Shown here one piece after another: positions 9,267 through 18,566 of a stretch of 30,525 nt of DNA. Made by a program: the position numbers and the translations under genes. This DNA is from Isoetes engelmannii (Eukaryota > Streptophyta > Lycopodiopsida > Isoetales > Isoetaceae): contig JAANSK020304819.1 in assembly GCA_011763485.2 (NCBI GenBank), positions 1 to 30,525 of the forward strand, in the 5' to 3' direction. Below the pieces are notes generated by a model that saw nothing but the letters and a program-made list of their open reading frames with translations, ran no database searches and was not told where the DNA came from. Numbering within the stretch: the first letter of the stretch is position 1; each line of letters opens with the position of its first letter.

Positions 9267-9875
9267 TCACTTCTCACTGTAAAGTGAAGCGTACTGCCCT
9301 GTGGGTGTCAGGCGTCCGGAGCATGTCTCATACAGCCTGTAGATCGCATTCTGCAAGTCCAATGGCATGTCGAGCCCTTGCAGCCTGGTCCACATCTTGT
9401 CGCAAGGCACCGTGTCAAAGGCCTTCGCGAAGTCAACAAAGCAACAGAAGAGATCCTGGCGGCGGTTCATGCTGTCCTCTATGATGGCTCGCAGTGCAAA
9501 CAAATGATCAATAGTGGAATGCAGAGCCAGAACCCTTGAGGCCTCTGCCCATATGGTGGTGGCTGCTCAATAATAGTAGCTAAAGAATGAGCTGACCATT
9601 ATGGTGTGGTAGTTGGCCGGACAATTTGGGTCACCCGCCTTGTATATGGGCACAACTCTGCTACAGATCCACTGTGGTGGGAGACCTTCTCGCAGTGCGC
9701 TGTTGAACATTGCTGCTAACACCGGCACAATCCTCGGCCCTGCCCACTTGAAGAGCTCTGCTTGCATGCCATCGAGATCTGCTGCTTTTTCGTTGGCGAG
9801 GTGCTGGAGGCCCATTATGATGTCGGCTTCCGTGATTGTTAAGGGCAATCCGGTCTGTGAAGGCACCGGTACCAC
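9267..9875 (-). pseudogene. LINE reverse transcriptase fragment
   Basis: Minus-strand frames encode the N-terminal half of a non-LTR reverse transcriptase. 9567-9875 gives NEKAADLDGMQAELFKWAGP and VVPIYKAGDPNCPANYHTIM (RT blocks 0-2). 9267-9503 gives CFVDFAKAFDTVPCDKMWTR (motif A with its Asp) after STIDHLFALRAII. Between them about 35 conserved residues are lost and the frame is disturbed near 9560-9600. The YADD block and everything beyond are missing because the element is truncated near 9290. The base composition is noticeably GC-richer than the surroundings. The clade is not resolved from this fragment; it is unlike the other LINE scraps in the window. Confidence 0.85.
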
Positions 9876-9896
9876 TCTGTCCAGGGGATCAAATAG

Positions 9897-10978
9897 TTAC
9901 TGCAGGTACTGAATCCACTGCTCAACAATGATGTCTCCTTGAGGGTGTCGTGTCCTCCTGAGCACCTCTCTCCAGAATCTCCTGGGGTGACGATCCAAGA
10001 GGTGAAACATTTTGTTCTGCCGCTTTGCCAGGTACACGGTCTTCTTGTGCTTGAGGAATCGGCGGTACTGAGAGATGGCCTGGGAGCGCTCGACGGGACT
10101 AGTGACGCAACGAAGTTGGCGCTTCATCTCACGGCACTCGTCATCAAACCAGCAATTGCGAAGAAAAGTGGAGGTCCTGCCTTGCCTGCACGCGCCTCCT
10201 CGCCCAAAGCATGCCTCTGCGGCTTCTGTGAGCACCCAGGTCAGGTGGGCGCTCTGCTGTTGTAATGTGGGGAGCTGCAATATCTCCATGAGGCTCTGTT
10301 CAGTCGGCCATGCGTAGTTGTCCGCTAGGTCATAATCCAGGCGTAATGGTGGCATCAGAGGCATGGAGCATATATTCGCGGGGGCTACCTGCAAGGCGAT
10401 GGTGAAAAGTAGGGGCCGGTGGTTGGAGTCCACTTCTTCATCCCTAGATGCAGTGCCGACGCCAAGCTGCGAGAGGAGGTGCAAGTTTTGCTCCTCCGTT
10501 AATACGTAGTCGACCACGCTACGACCACCCCTCCTGGTTTTCCTGCCGGCAAGTGTAGCGGCCGGAGGATGGCCATTGTGACAGCCCATTACAGATCGCC
10601 AGGTCAAAAATACTGCAGAGCAATAGTAGTTGCCTCCTATACCATGTGACCTGCATGTCCTCTAACACTCTGGGAAGATGCATCTCCGCCGGATTTAGCT
10701 GCAACTCGTCCTCTGCCAGTGGGTCAAACTGTGTCACCTGCTCCGTCCCTGTACGGGCATTGAAGTCTCCGACAAGCATGACCTTCCCTAACAGCTGATA
10801 TAGTTGTATGTCGTCATACAGATCGGCATAAGGCTCCATCTTGTGTACATCGTGATCGGTAGCATAGAAGTTACTCTCAGTGTGGGGGAAATAACAGGCT
10901 GCCATAAAGAGAGGTGACTCGCCGTCACAAGATTGTATGCGCATCCACAAGTATCGGTTGTGCCGGTCCGTGCTATAT
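9897..10978 (-). pseudogene. LINE endonuclease (EEP/APE-type) and linker fragment
   Basis: This is the part of the same LINE that precedes the RT. On the minus strand 10519-10978 shows VMLVGDFNARTG, the GDFN motif of the endonuclease/exonuclease/phosphatase fold. After a frameshift near 10575 the frame 9897-10607 continues with GRSVVDYVLTEEQ and SNHRPLLFTIAL. The latter is the SDHRP catalytic motif with Asp changed to Asn, so nicking activity would be lost. A linker follows with basic, Trp/Arg-rich text (NCWFDDECREMKRQLR, LKHKKTVYLAKRQNKMFHLL) that typically joins endonuclease and RT. The 5' end is truncated at about 10976-10980, directly against a gypsy integrase relic. Confidence 0.85.
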
Positions 10979-11345
10979 AGTCATCACATACCCTTTTTAG
11001 TATCCTAATGAGTGCTTTGTTGATGCTTTCTGCAAGCCCATTTCTATGAGAATAATGAGGCGTGTTTTTTCCATGATGGATGTGTGGATAATTTGTGAGT
11101 TCCTTGATAGTGTAATTGATAAAATGAATGTCGTGGCCATTGACATGTCCAGTTAGGTATATAAAGCGTGTAATGATGTGCGTGAACAAGATGCAAGCTG
11201 TAATGGTTGCAGTATCGTCTGGTAGAAAGCAAGCGTTAGCCCATTTTGTTGCATAATTAGACACTAAAATGTACCGACACGAGTGCTGCTAGCTGATGAA
11301 TCCAAAGGACCTGCAAAATTCGTTTCCCATTTACTGAATGATAGT
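10979..11345 (-). pseudogene. Gypsy integrase core relic, minus strand
   Basis: The minus strand reads as a diverged copy of the integrase core at about 5330-5690. The pieces, in order, are FSKWETNFAGPLD (near 11345), a TAG and frameshift near 11260, then NYATKWANACFLPDD, IHFINYTIKELTNYPHIHHG, HRNGLAESINKAL and ILKRVCDD. It stops where the LINE begins. Catalytic positions are mostly altered (first Asp lost, second site HDIHF), but the Glu of GLAES is kept. It is clearly older than the main gypsy element. Confidence 0.85.
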
Positions 11346-11437
11346 GGCATGGCAACTGGAGTCAGCAACAAAGCATCAAGAGCCGTGGGCAGTGAGCATA
11401 GGGTATAGCTGCTTTAGGTTGCTGCTATATGCAGATA

Positions 11438-11678
11438 AGCATGGGCATCGTGCTGGGGTTCAACTCCCCAGACTCAATAACTTGTGTTTGTTCTCTTTTG
11501 CAAATTGTTATACAAAGTAAATCATGCTTATGGATGGTGGTAATCACTCTGATATCACTGAGTGCTTGACATCAGAGTGATTACTCCCATCCTTAAGCTT
11601 CTAAGGAAGTAGTTTCTATTATTAGACGATTCAGGTAAGGCTAGAGCATTGGCATCTTGTTGGGGTTTGATTCCCAAG
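11438..11678 (+). repeat. Two 34-bp tRNA-like (B-box) motifs, possible SINE remnants
   Basis: 11438-11471 and 11645-11678 are two 34-bp copies with the same spacing. Each starts AGCAT(G/T)GGCATC and ends in a T-arm-like stem-loop: CTGGGG-TTCAACT-CCCCAG, and TTGGG-GTTTGAT-TCCCAA. GGTTCAACTCC fits the RNA polymerase III B box. GCTAGAGCATTGG before the second copy resembles the 3' side of a tRNA D-arm. Neither makes a full tRNA cloverleaf. A tRNA-derived SINE is the simplest reading. Confidence 0.35.
11532..11592. repeat. 61-nt near-perfect inverted repeat (hairpin)
   Basis: A 22-base arm beginning GGATGG and ending AATCACTCTGAT is followed by a 17-base spacer and by the complementary arm ATCAGAGTGATTAC...CCATCC. 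The arms differ only at two positions in the middle. The size suits a tiny MITE or a small-RNA precursor. There is no coding potential around it. Confidence 0.8.
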
Positions 11679-12356
11679 CTCTATTCTGTTTGTGGTTTAG
11701 AGAAATGTAGTGCACTATTGTATTGAATGGTTGACCACCATTAAATTGTTTTTTTAAATCCCATACCTCATGGGATCAAAACAAAGCTATTTGACCCCAT
11801 CTTGGTTTCAAACGGATGGCTTGTATGCATCTAGAGGGTATATCCTATAGGATTGACCACGATCCAATGGTCCTAGAAAATTTAGAGGCATCTAATACGA
11901 TAATGGACCTATTATTTAAGGTCCAAAATAGTACTATGGAGCGTTAGATATAGATAGGACTCCACTACTACCGAACTATTCTAGCCTTAATGCCATTGGC
12001 TGAAATTTATGCAAGCGTGTCATACATTTGATTTGATACACCATAGGTTGGATCTTTAATTACCCTTATATATCCAATTAAAATCTTGCAACTTTCTGAT
12101 TTCATTTTCGTTGCCTTTATACACATCTTCTGAAGATGAAAGCAGATCTTGAAAATTTTATGACAAGAAATTAATAAATAGAAACATTATGCCGGAAAGG
12201 CTGTCCAATTAAAGGCAGATTAGACACTTTGTGTCCTAGACTTCACGGTCTTCACAATGGAATAATGCCAAAGTAAAAGGCATGATCAAACGATACTTAT
12301 CATGTAAACATTCCAATTGAAGATTGGTCAAAATTGCCTAGATCAATTCAAGTTTG
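11679..12356. other. AT-rich intergenic DNA, no gene seen
   Basis: I find no ORF, repeat or RNA structure worth a call in this stretch, which lies downstream of the NASP gene. Confidence 0.6.
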
Positions 12357-12418
12357 CTGAGCTCCAAGAACATCTTCACGCTTGGAACTGAGCTCCAAGA
12401 ACGTCTTCACGCTTGGAA
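12357..12418. repeat. 31-bp tandem duplication just past the NASP stop codon
   Basis: Two copies of CTGAGCTCCAAGAAC(A/G)TCTT followed by CACGCTTGGAA run at 12357-12387 and 12388-12418. They differ at one base. They lie 73-134 bp beyond the stop codon, so probably within the 3' UTR or just after it. Confidence 0.9.
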
Positions 12419-12490
12419 AATTTAAGCCCTACACATTACTCAAATTTCTGAGTCTGTTAGCTCACTTGTTGCTGAAATTCCATTTGAATG

Positions 12491-14581
12491 CTAAGCTGAA
12501 CTTAGAACAGTCTTCGTTTCCGTTGTCTCAACTTCAACACTTTCTTCTACCTGCCTTAATGTCTCTCCATCTCCCACCATTTTGGTTTCAATCTTTGTCT
12601 CAAGAACTGTTGTCTCGATTGTAGTCGTTACTTGCACCTCGCCATTAAAGCCAACTTGTGTCTGCCCAGAACCATCACCTGTCATCAGCTGATCCAATGA
12701 CCGCTTAGCCTTTCGTGTTTCTGAAGGACTTCCATTCAATGGAATTGGTGCTGTCCTCTTTATTCCTCTCCCAACAACACCAAGATGTGTCACATTTGCA
12801 TTTGATGGTGCAGCAAAGTCACTGCCCTGGGATGAGCTGCCAGCTTTACCTTCCTTTTCAACCATGTTTGCCACAGCCATAAAAACCTGCTTTACATTCT
12901 CAGCAGCTTCAGGACAGGAAGACTGTAATGCTTCCATTATTGATGGAGCTGATGCCATACTCTTAAGCTCCTCAACCTGCAAACCGAAGAATGTTAATTG
13001 ACAAGGATCTTAAGCTATTTTGACCATGAAAACGGAGTGGATGAGTTTCAATATCAAAACCTTTTCTGAGAGATCAACCAACAAGAGCTCTATTTCTTTG
13101 ATCTCATCTCCCTTTGATAGTTTAGCACTCCCATTCGCATCTATTTCAGCACCTTCACTACTAGACGCTAATGCAGAAGTGTTCTGGACCTCACTTTTAA
13201 GCCTCTGAAGGCGAGCCTCACATACTGCGATAGCTCGCTGACAATTTTCGATTGCCTCTGTTGGCTGTTTTGCCAACTGCTGAGCAAGGGCAATCTTGAA
13301 ATATCTGTATTTCCATGTTAAAGAAACAAAGCTTGCATTGACTTCATAAAATGTATTATTAACAAACTAATAAGTAGAGAAAATAGTCATATAGGGGATA
13401 CAGTTCAGATAATTGACGATCATCAGCTTCAACAAGGCCCTTTAAAATTTCTAAGGCTTTTGTGTAGTCTTCAAGGCATGTCTGAAAATCCTCTGTGGTC
13501 ACAATCAAAGCAACATTGCAAATACTTCTAAGAACTTGTTTTAAAAATATTTCTACCATGTAAAGTAAGAAGACTAAAAATAGCACCTTTCTCAAGGCTT
13601 ATGTCAGCCAAACCAGTAATCACATCCACTTCTTCAACTGTGTGCTTATGCTGCTTTTCATATATCACTCGGGCAATATCCATCATTTTCCAAGCTTGCT
13701 CCAAATCAGATTCCTCATCCTCTTCTTGGATGTCTTCCTCAGCATCATCGCCCTCGTCATTATTATTATCTTCATCCATGTCCTCTGCGCCATCTGCTAA
13801 ACATACAAGTACATAAAATCAGACAAAACCATGACATGTTAATACTACAACATAATATTAACTCATACACAACATCAGACAGCCCATGAAGAGATTTAAA
13901 TTTTATCATACACACACAAGACAGTTGAAACAAATTATAATAAAATATTGTTAAAAAAGATTCTGTGACAGTCTCACTCAGCTGCTTATTAGACTAAATC
14001 ATTTCGACTTGGAAAAAAAGATTATTCCTTACCTTCGCTATTGGTTGCTTCAGAAGACACATTGGCCGTTTCAGAAGCTGGATTGGCTGTTTCCGAAGCC
14101 ACCTTGAGTGGTTTTTCCTTGGGCTCACACATAAAATCCCTCTCTGACTGGGCTTTGCCGAGTAATGCACAACCGTAATCATAATAAGTGGACGCGCACT
14201 CCGGTGCCAGCTCTCCATAATGCCCGACCCTGCAATCACGTCTTCTATGTTAACTTCAACTTACTAAAAACATAATTTATTCAAACACCCTCCAAGAATG
14301 CACTAACGAGCAAACAAAATAAGCTCCACAGAAAATGAGAAATCTAAGAACCTGATTTCCAAAGCTTTGCTAAAGCAATCAGCCGCTTCGTCGAACTCAT
14401 TTGCCCTAAGAAAGGAACGACCCTGCGAAACAAAATGCTCCGCGTCTTCTAATGTCAAAGGCTTGGGGGGTATATTCTCGGACCCGTTTTCAGCAGTGCC
14501 ATGGCCGCCATTAACCTGCGGGGCAGAGGGAGCCGGAGCAAGAGTCTGTTCGCCTATCTCACCATCCGCTACGATTGGCAT
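12491..14581 (-). CDS. NASP: NASP-like histone H3 chaperone (SHNi-TPR family), six exons, apparently intact
   Basis: NASP binds histone H3/H3-H4 and maintains the soluble histone pool for nucleosome assembly in cytosol and nucleus. Exons (minus strand): 14581-14352, 14229-14033, 13796-13587, 13492-13402, 13304-13061, 12976-12491. All introns are GT-AG and the phases agree, giving 1458 nt and 485 aa, close to the usual plant length. Exon 1 holds the first TPR (FVSQGRSFLRANEFDEAADC). The exon 1-2 junction makes the family signature RVGHYGELAPECASTYY. Residues about 147-173 are the acidic insert, followed by SDLEQAWKMMDIARVIYEKQ. SHNi-TPR repeats continue through LSELYFKIALAQQLAKQPTE and a helical stretch to about residue 330. 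THLGVVGRGIKR and TRKAKR (411-416) form a basic, likely nuclear-localisation tail. The last ~60 residues are a Thr/Glu-rich extension. The ATG at 14581 starts the conserved N-terminus. Confidence 0.93.
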
Positions 14582-14724
14582 GGTAAGAGCTCAAATGCGT
14601 TACCAAGTCCAAAAACTAAAAAACCAAAATACTTCTGGGCCTCTCCGTTGTTCAAGAAGCAAAGCGACAGAGCAAGTCCGGCGATGGTGCAGAAGAGGAG
14701 AGGAGGAATCGGATGTTGAAAGAA

Positions 14725-14732
14725 CCGGGAAA
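14725..14732 (-). promoter_or_regulatory. E2F-like site upstream of NASP
   Basis: On the minus strand TTTCCCGG fits the plant E2F consensus WTTSSCSS. It lies about 145 bp before the ATG, followed by a CT-rich leader (CCTCCTCTCCTCTTC). S-phase control would suit a histone chaperone, but an 8-bp match occurs often by chance. Confidence 0.35.
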
Positions 14733-14759
14733 ATGGACCATTTTTAGCCGTGAGGTTTG

Positions 14760-15180
14760 ACGGGTGAAAACTTCTTCACTGCCCTTCAACGGCTTATTTT
14801 CGTGAGTATGCGCACGTGGCATTCAATTGGGCTTTTATTTGTAGACGTGTAAATAAAATTCCCATGTGGCAATAGTCCTCTGCACTCTAGTAATAGTTCT
14901 TTGCACTGTGAGAAGTTGCTCCCATGAGCAACAAGCTCTGTAGCCTACATAAGAAGGTAAATTTCCTAAATAATTTAAGCTTGTGCCTGAAGCATTAAGC
15001 AAAAAACTAAATTTTAGCCGCGCTCACTTGTTGCTATACGCTAATGCATAAATGCTGCATAAATGTTGATTGGCATAAATGTTGTTATTATGATCCTTGG
15101 GATACCATTGGCTCTAAACAGTTCTATTCATGTACTATGGGAATCTATGGTTACAAGAATTAAAACGAAACTATTACTGT
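14760..15180. other. NASP upstream intergenic DNA, nothing recognised
   Basis: Beyond the proximal promoter I see no gene or element here. ATAAATG-type short repeats near 15045-15080 are minor. Confidence 0.5.
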
Positions 15181-15183
15181 TTA

Positions 15184-15345
15184 AATGGTGGGCTAGAAAT
15201 TGCTAATATGGTAATAGCCAGCACGTACGTCTACTTCTCATCTGCTATTGTTGTAGATAAAGCGTCATACAAGAGCATTGAAACATCAATTCGGAAATTT
15301 ATATCGCAAAGGACATAAAGTTGCCTGGGCGGATTTGACAAAATC
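15184..15345 (+). pseudogene. LINE reverse-transcriptase C-terminal scrap, copy 1
   Basis: The plus strand reads GGLEIANMVIASTYVYFSSA and then YKSIETSIRKFI. A TAA at 15316-15318 and a frame change come before text matching KVAWAD. This is the region after the RT palm in L1-type LINEs, where a small set of residues ends in IRKFIW.G...KVAW. A better-kept copy lies at 26467-26612. It is only about 160 bp long and has no other LINE sequence beside it. Confidence 0.55.
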
Positions 15346-15650
15346 TAGATTACATCTCCAATCTCATTGTTTTAGTTTTTTGGATTTTTTTTTTTTTTTT
15401 TGATGATTAATTTATGTGACATTTTTTAATGATGAGATTGTTGTATTTTCTTAATAATTATTTTAATTCACTCTTATTTCATAAGTATCTATCTCCAGAA
15501 GTATTAATTTTCTAAACTATGTTGCATTTTAGAAGCAAAAAAAGAGGGGGGGGGGGACGAAATGAAATATTGTTAAATGCCATTGCGCACATGTCAGAGA
15601 CGTGTGTACCATGCATGCATCGTGTAATGTCTAAGTGGCAATTATTTTCT
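15346..15650. other. AT-rich spacer with homopolymer runs
   Basis: A long T run (about 15384-15401) and a G run (about 15546-15556) stand out. No gene is visible. Confidence 0.6.
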
Positions 15651-16005
15651 TAAAAGAAAGTTACCGAAATACCCTTCCTGTTCGCTAAAATTATCAAAAT
15701 GCCTCTCAACCACGGGCATTCTGGTAAAAATCGTAATAATTTTTTCCTGATAATCTCAATATAAATGTGTCTTTCAAATGAATTGTAGGTAACGATGAGA
15801 ACTTTCTAATAAGTGTAATATCACTTGATTTTAAGATGGCAGCATTAAGTAATGACTCATAATTTTCTCCAATTCATTTGAAGGACTCACTTGCAATGGG
15901 GTTATCATAGAAAATTATTACTATCTCTACCGAAATGCCCTGGTTGAGGGGCATTTCAGTAATTTTAACAAACAATGAGGGTATTTCAGTAATTTTCTTT
16001 TTTTA
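15651..16005. mobile_element. Fold-back MITE, 355 bp, TA-flanked
   Basis: The two halves are near-complete inverted copies. Left AAAGAAAGTTACCGAAATACCC pairs with right GGGTATTTCAGTAATTTTCTTT. Further in, ATGCCTCTCAACCACGGGCATT pairs with AATGCCCTGGTTGAGGGGCAT, and CTTTCAAATGAATTG pairs with CAATTCATTTGAAGG. Arms of about 130-150 bp flank a short centre. TA at 15651-15652 and 16004-16005 fits a Tc1/mariner-type target duplication. There is no coding capacity. Movement would depend on a transposase supplied elsewhere. Confidence 0.8.
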
Positions 16006-16819
16006 GTAGTTAATAAAAAAGTTGGTGGCATCATTGGACAAAGTCAACATATCAATGCCACATTGTCGCTTTGTTGGCCACCTACATGGCAAGTTATTTT
16101 TTGATAATCAATTCAAAAAAATGTGGCATCATTGAAAAACATCATATGTCAGCACCACGCCGCCGTGGCACTGGCATCTGCATGATGCCTTTGATGTGGA
16201 CATCATGTCGTTGAACAACACCTGGACGTCAAGGGGGAGTCACCTATAAGCCCCTCCAAAGCCACGTGCAAGCACCCAGAGGGGTTCATTTTAGGGCTTC
16301 CACGTATGTATACGTAAGGAAAAAAGTACTAGTTTTCTCTTAATTCCTTGTACATAGAAGGGAGGAGGTGCATAATTGGTAGAGAATCAAACTGTATGAT
16401 ACATAGAATGTACAATCCAAACTTCTTTGGCATTCTAGTTGTACCCGGATTGAATGCATATGGAGAGGAACTTAAGCTAAGGTTTCTACTTTGGCATATG
16501 CTATCAGATGTATGAATTGTGTTTGGAGAAACATTGATGATTTTGTGCATTGCATTTAAGAACATGGAAAAAGATGTTTGCTTGTATGGGAGGGGTTTTG
16601 TAATGATGCTTTGAAGTATAAAACCGGGAGGGATTATGTTTGAAACAACATGCAAATACTGTATGGTAGGGGTTTTAAATTTGAAAATTGGTGTATATAG
16701 GGGTTTTTTGGTCACCCTATACACGCAGGTGGCATATCCCTTATCAAGAAGGTGGATCCCCCAAACTGGACGTCAATGACGAGGCCATACTAACGTTCCT
16801 AATGACATTTGCAAGTCTC
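16006..16819. other. Intergenic DNA; G-box palindrome, no gene
   Basis: CCACGTGC at 16262-16269 contains a CACGTG core. TGGCATCATTG recurs around 16025 and 16122, hinting at a small degenerate repeat. ORFs in 16329-16909 look random. Confidence 0.4.
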
Positions 16820-16939
16820 AGAGCGACATCTAATGTAGCTATAGACATCGTCTCTCTACATCCCCACATCGTTGAAAGACGTCCTATCGGCGTCTGGACA
16901 TTGCTATAGATGCCGCTTTTGAGCAATGGTTTTGTAGTG
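16820..16939 (+). mobile_element. CACTA-like transposon terminus
   Basis: The stretch ends TTTTGTAGTG at 16939, the reverse of the CACTACAAAA end of CACTA elements. Inside it are GACGTC/GGCGTC-rich subterminal motifs and an imperfect inverted pair (ACATCTAATGTAGCTATAGA with TCTGGACATTGCTATAGATG). I did not find the opposite CACTA end upstream, so this is a truncated or solo end at best. Confidence 0.35.
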
Positions 16940-17390
16940 CTACACACGCATAGTACATGCATCATGACATGCGATACATTCCAGAAATGGCATATGGGTA
17001 GGAAACTAGAATACATCTGATGTTTTCTTCTGATTTCATCATGCATTGACATATTATTTCTACTTATTTTTATGAATTCATATGAATGTTGTGGACTATC
17101 ATATAGCATGACATATAATTCTAGACATACAAGACACACAATTCGTGACACATGATTCATGACAAACCTGACACTAGGGTAGGAAGGTAGGATATATATC
17201 TATCTTTTGGCTTGATCGTGCATTAAAACATTTTTTATAACAATAATCTTATGGGTTTGTACGAATCCTACACATTGTCATATAATATGACATTTTATTT
17301 TAGACACACATGACATATAATTTGTGACGTATAATTCATGACAAACTTGACCCATGGGTATGAAGCTAAGAGACATATATGAGCTATTGA
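16940..17390. repeat. ~180-bp tandem repeats, locus 1
   Basis: The landmark GGGTA(G/T)GAA recurs at 16996, 17177 and 17356 (spacing 181 and 179). Each time ATGACA...GACAAAC(C/T)TGAC text precedes it. The units are diverged. The last roughly 1.6 units (17094-17390) are repeated at 26621-26921. Confidence 0.75.
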
Positions 17391-17700
17391 TTAGCGACAG
17401 AGGATTACACGACGGCGGCAGAGAAGGAGTTACAGATCTGGAATAATGGAAGGCAAACTACAAACTTCAAGCTTTAAGGATTAACAAATTCCGCCGTGAG
17501 CATACAGAGGGAAAAAGAGGTATCAGACACTAGTCTGTAAGACCATAGAAATTTCAGGAGTAATTTCAGACAGTTCTATCATTTTCCATAGCAAAGGACG
17601 AATTAGAGGATCACGGGGTTGGCTAGAAACAGAGGCCGGACTATTGAAAACTACAGAATCAACTTCAAAATGCAATCCAAAAATCCTGATCATAAGGTAA
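17391..17700. other. Flank of the pogo-like element, nothing coding
   Basis: I see no gene. Weak inverted similarity to the far flank (beyond 23600) may exist but is not convincing by eye. Confidence 0.4.
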
Positions 17701-18566
17701 CGTAGGGTGCCCACTAATGGTGAGTACCCCTACAATGGTGACCCGTTATAGACAACGCTTTTTTTTTAATGGTGTGTTAACAAAAAATGTTAGTTTGTTG
17801 ACGTAACTTTTTGGTTAGGGCAAAAACTGTTATTGGCTAGGGCAGCGAAACGAAAATGGAGAAGCGAACAGCGGGAGATGGTCCAGCACTAATTAGCTAT
17901 GGTGGCAGTTGGAGAAGCCGTTGGAGCATTCATGGATGTCATTGGTGAGGTCTTCTTTCCCTTTAGTGCATGTATTTTTAGCATTGGTGCATGTAATTTT
18001 AGCATCAGTTTGTTGCTTATTAGGTAAAATTGAGCCCCAGATCTTGCTTCCACATGGCAAATCCATGTTGATTTTATCAAATTACAACCACCATTCCATG
18101 GATTTGCTCGGATAGCACTAAAAATTTTATGGTAAAGGTCAAGTTAGAAAATTTTATGACCTTAGGATCTACTTTACAGCTTTGGATCGATGATTTGTCC
18201 TCATGAAATCCCTTGATTGGAGTTTGTTTACTCTGCTACTTTTTCCCTCCATTAGCAATGGTTTAGATCTAAACCTTGCCTCTGATTGCTGAAGTGTCAG
18301 CATCCGAGATTGTTTCATTCTAAGATCCGAGTGCATGCTTCCCAGGTTCAGATCTCATTTTCTTCTCTCGAAAACAGAGCTTCTGTTCCTTGCTATGCCA
18401 ATGAATCTGAGGAACAAGAAAGAGTATAGCTCCTAATCCAGAGGAAAATATCCCGCGTCCTTGTGTTTAGAAAGGCAAGAGGATAGGAAAAGCTAGGATC
18501 ATAGGCCAGCAAGTAGATGAAGACCATCCAAAATCTGTGAGATCCTATGTGAGAGGTTCTTGGACA

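Noticed and set aside
9143-9484. 113-aa plus-strand ORF
   Set aside because: It is the complement of the LINE reverse transcriptase and is not a gene.
11438-11678. Functional tRNA genes
   Set aside because: The acceptor and anticodon stems cannot be formed. Only T-arm-like parts are present.
12382-13208. Plus-strand ORFs across the NASP exons
   Set aside because: They are shadows of the well-supported minus-strand exons.
14785-14796. MSA-like (AACGG) mitotic element upstream of NASP
   Set aside because: The flanks match the consensus poorly and the orientation is opposite, so it is not worth a regulatory call.
15370-15560. Homopolymer T and G runs as a LINE poly-A tail
   Set aside because: The T run could be a reversed tail, but no LINE 3' end or target duplication lies beside it.
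16688-17160. ORFs of 73 and 138 aa
   Set aside because: They run across the CACTA-like end and the ~180-bp repeats with no protein-like conservation.
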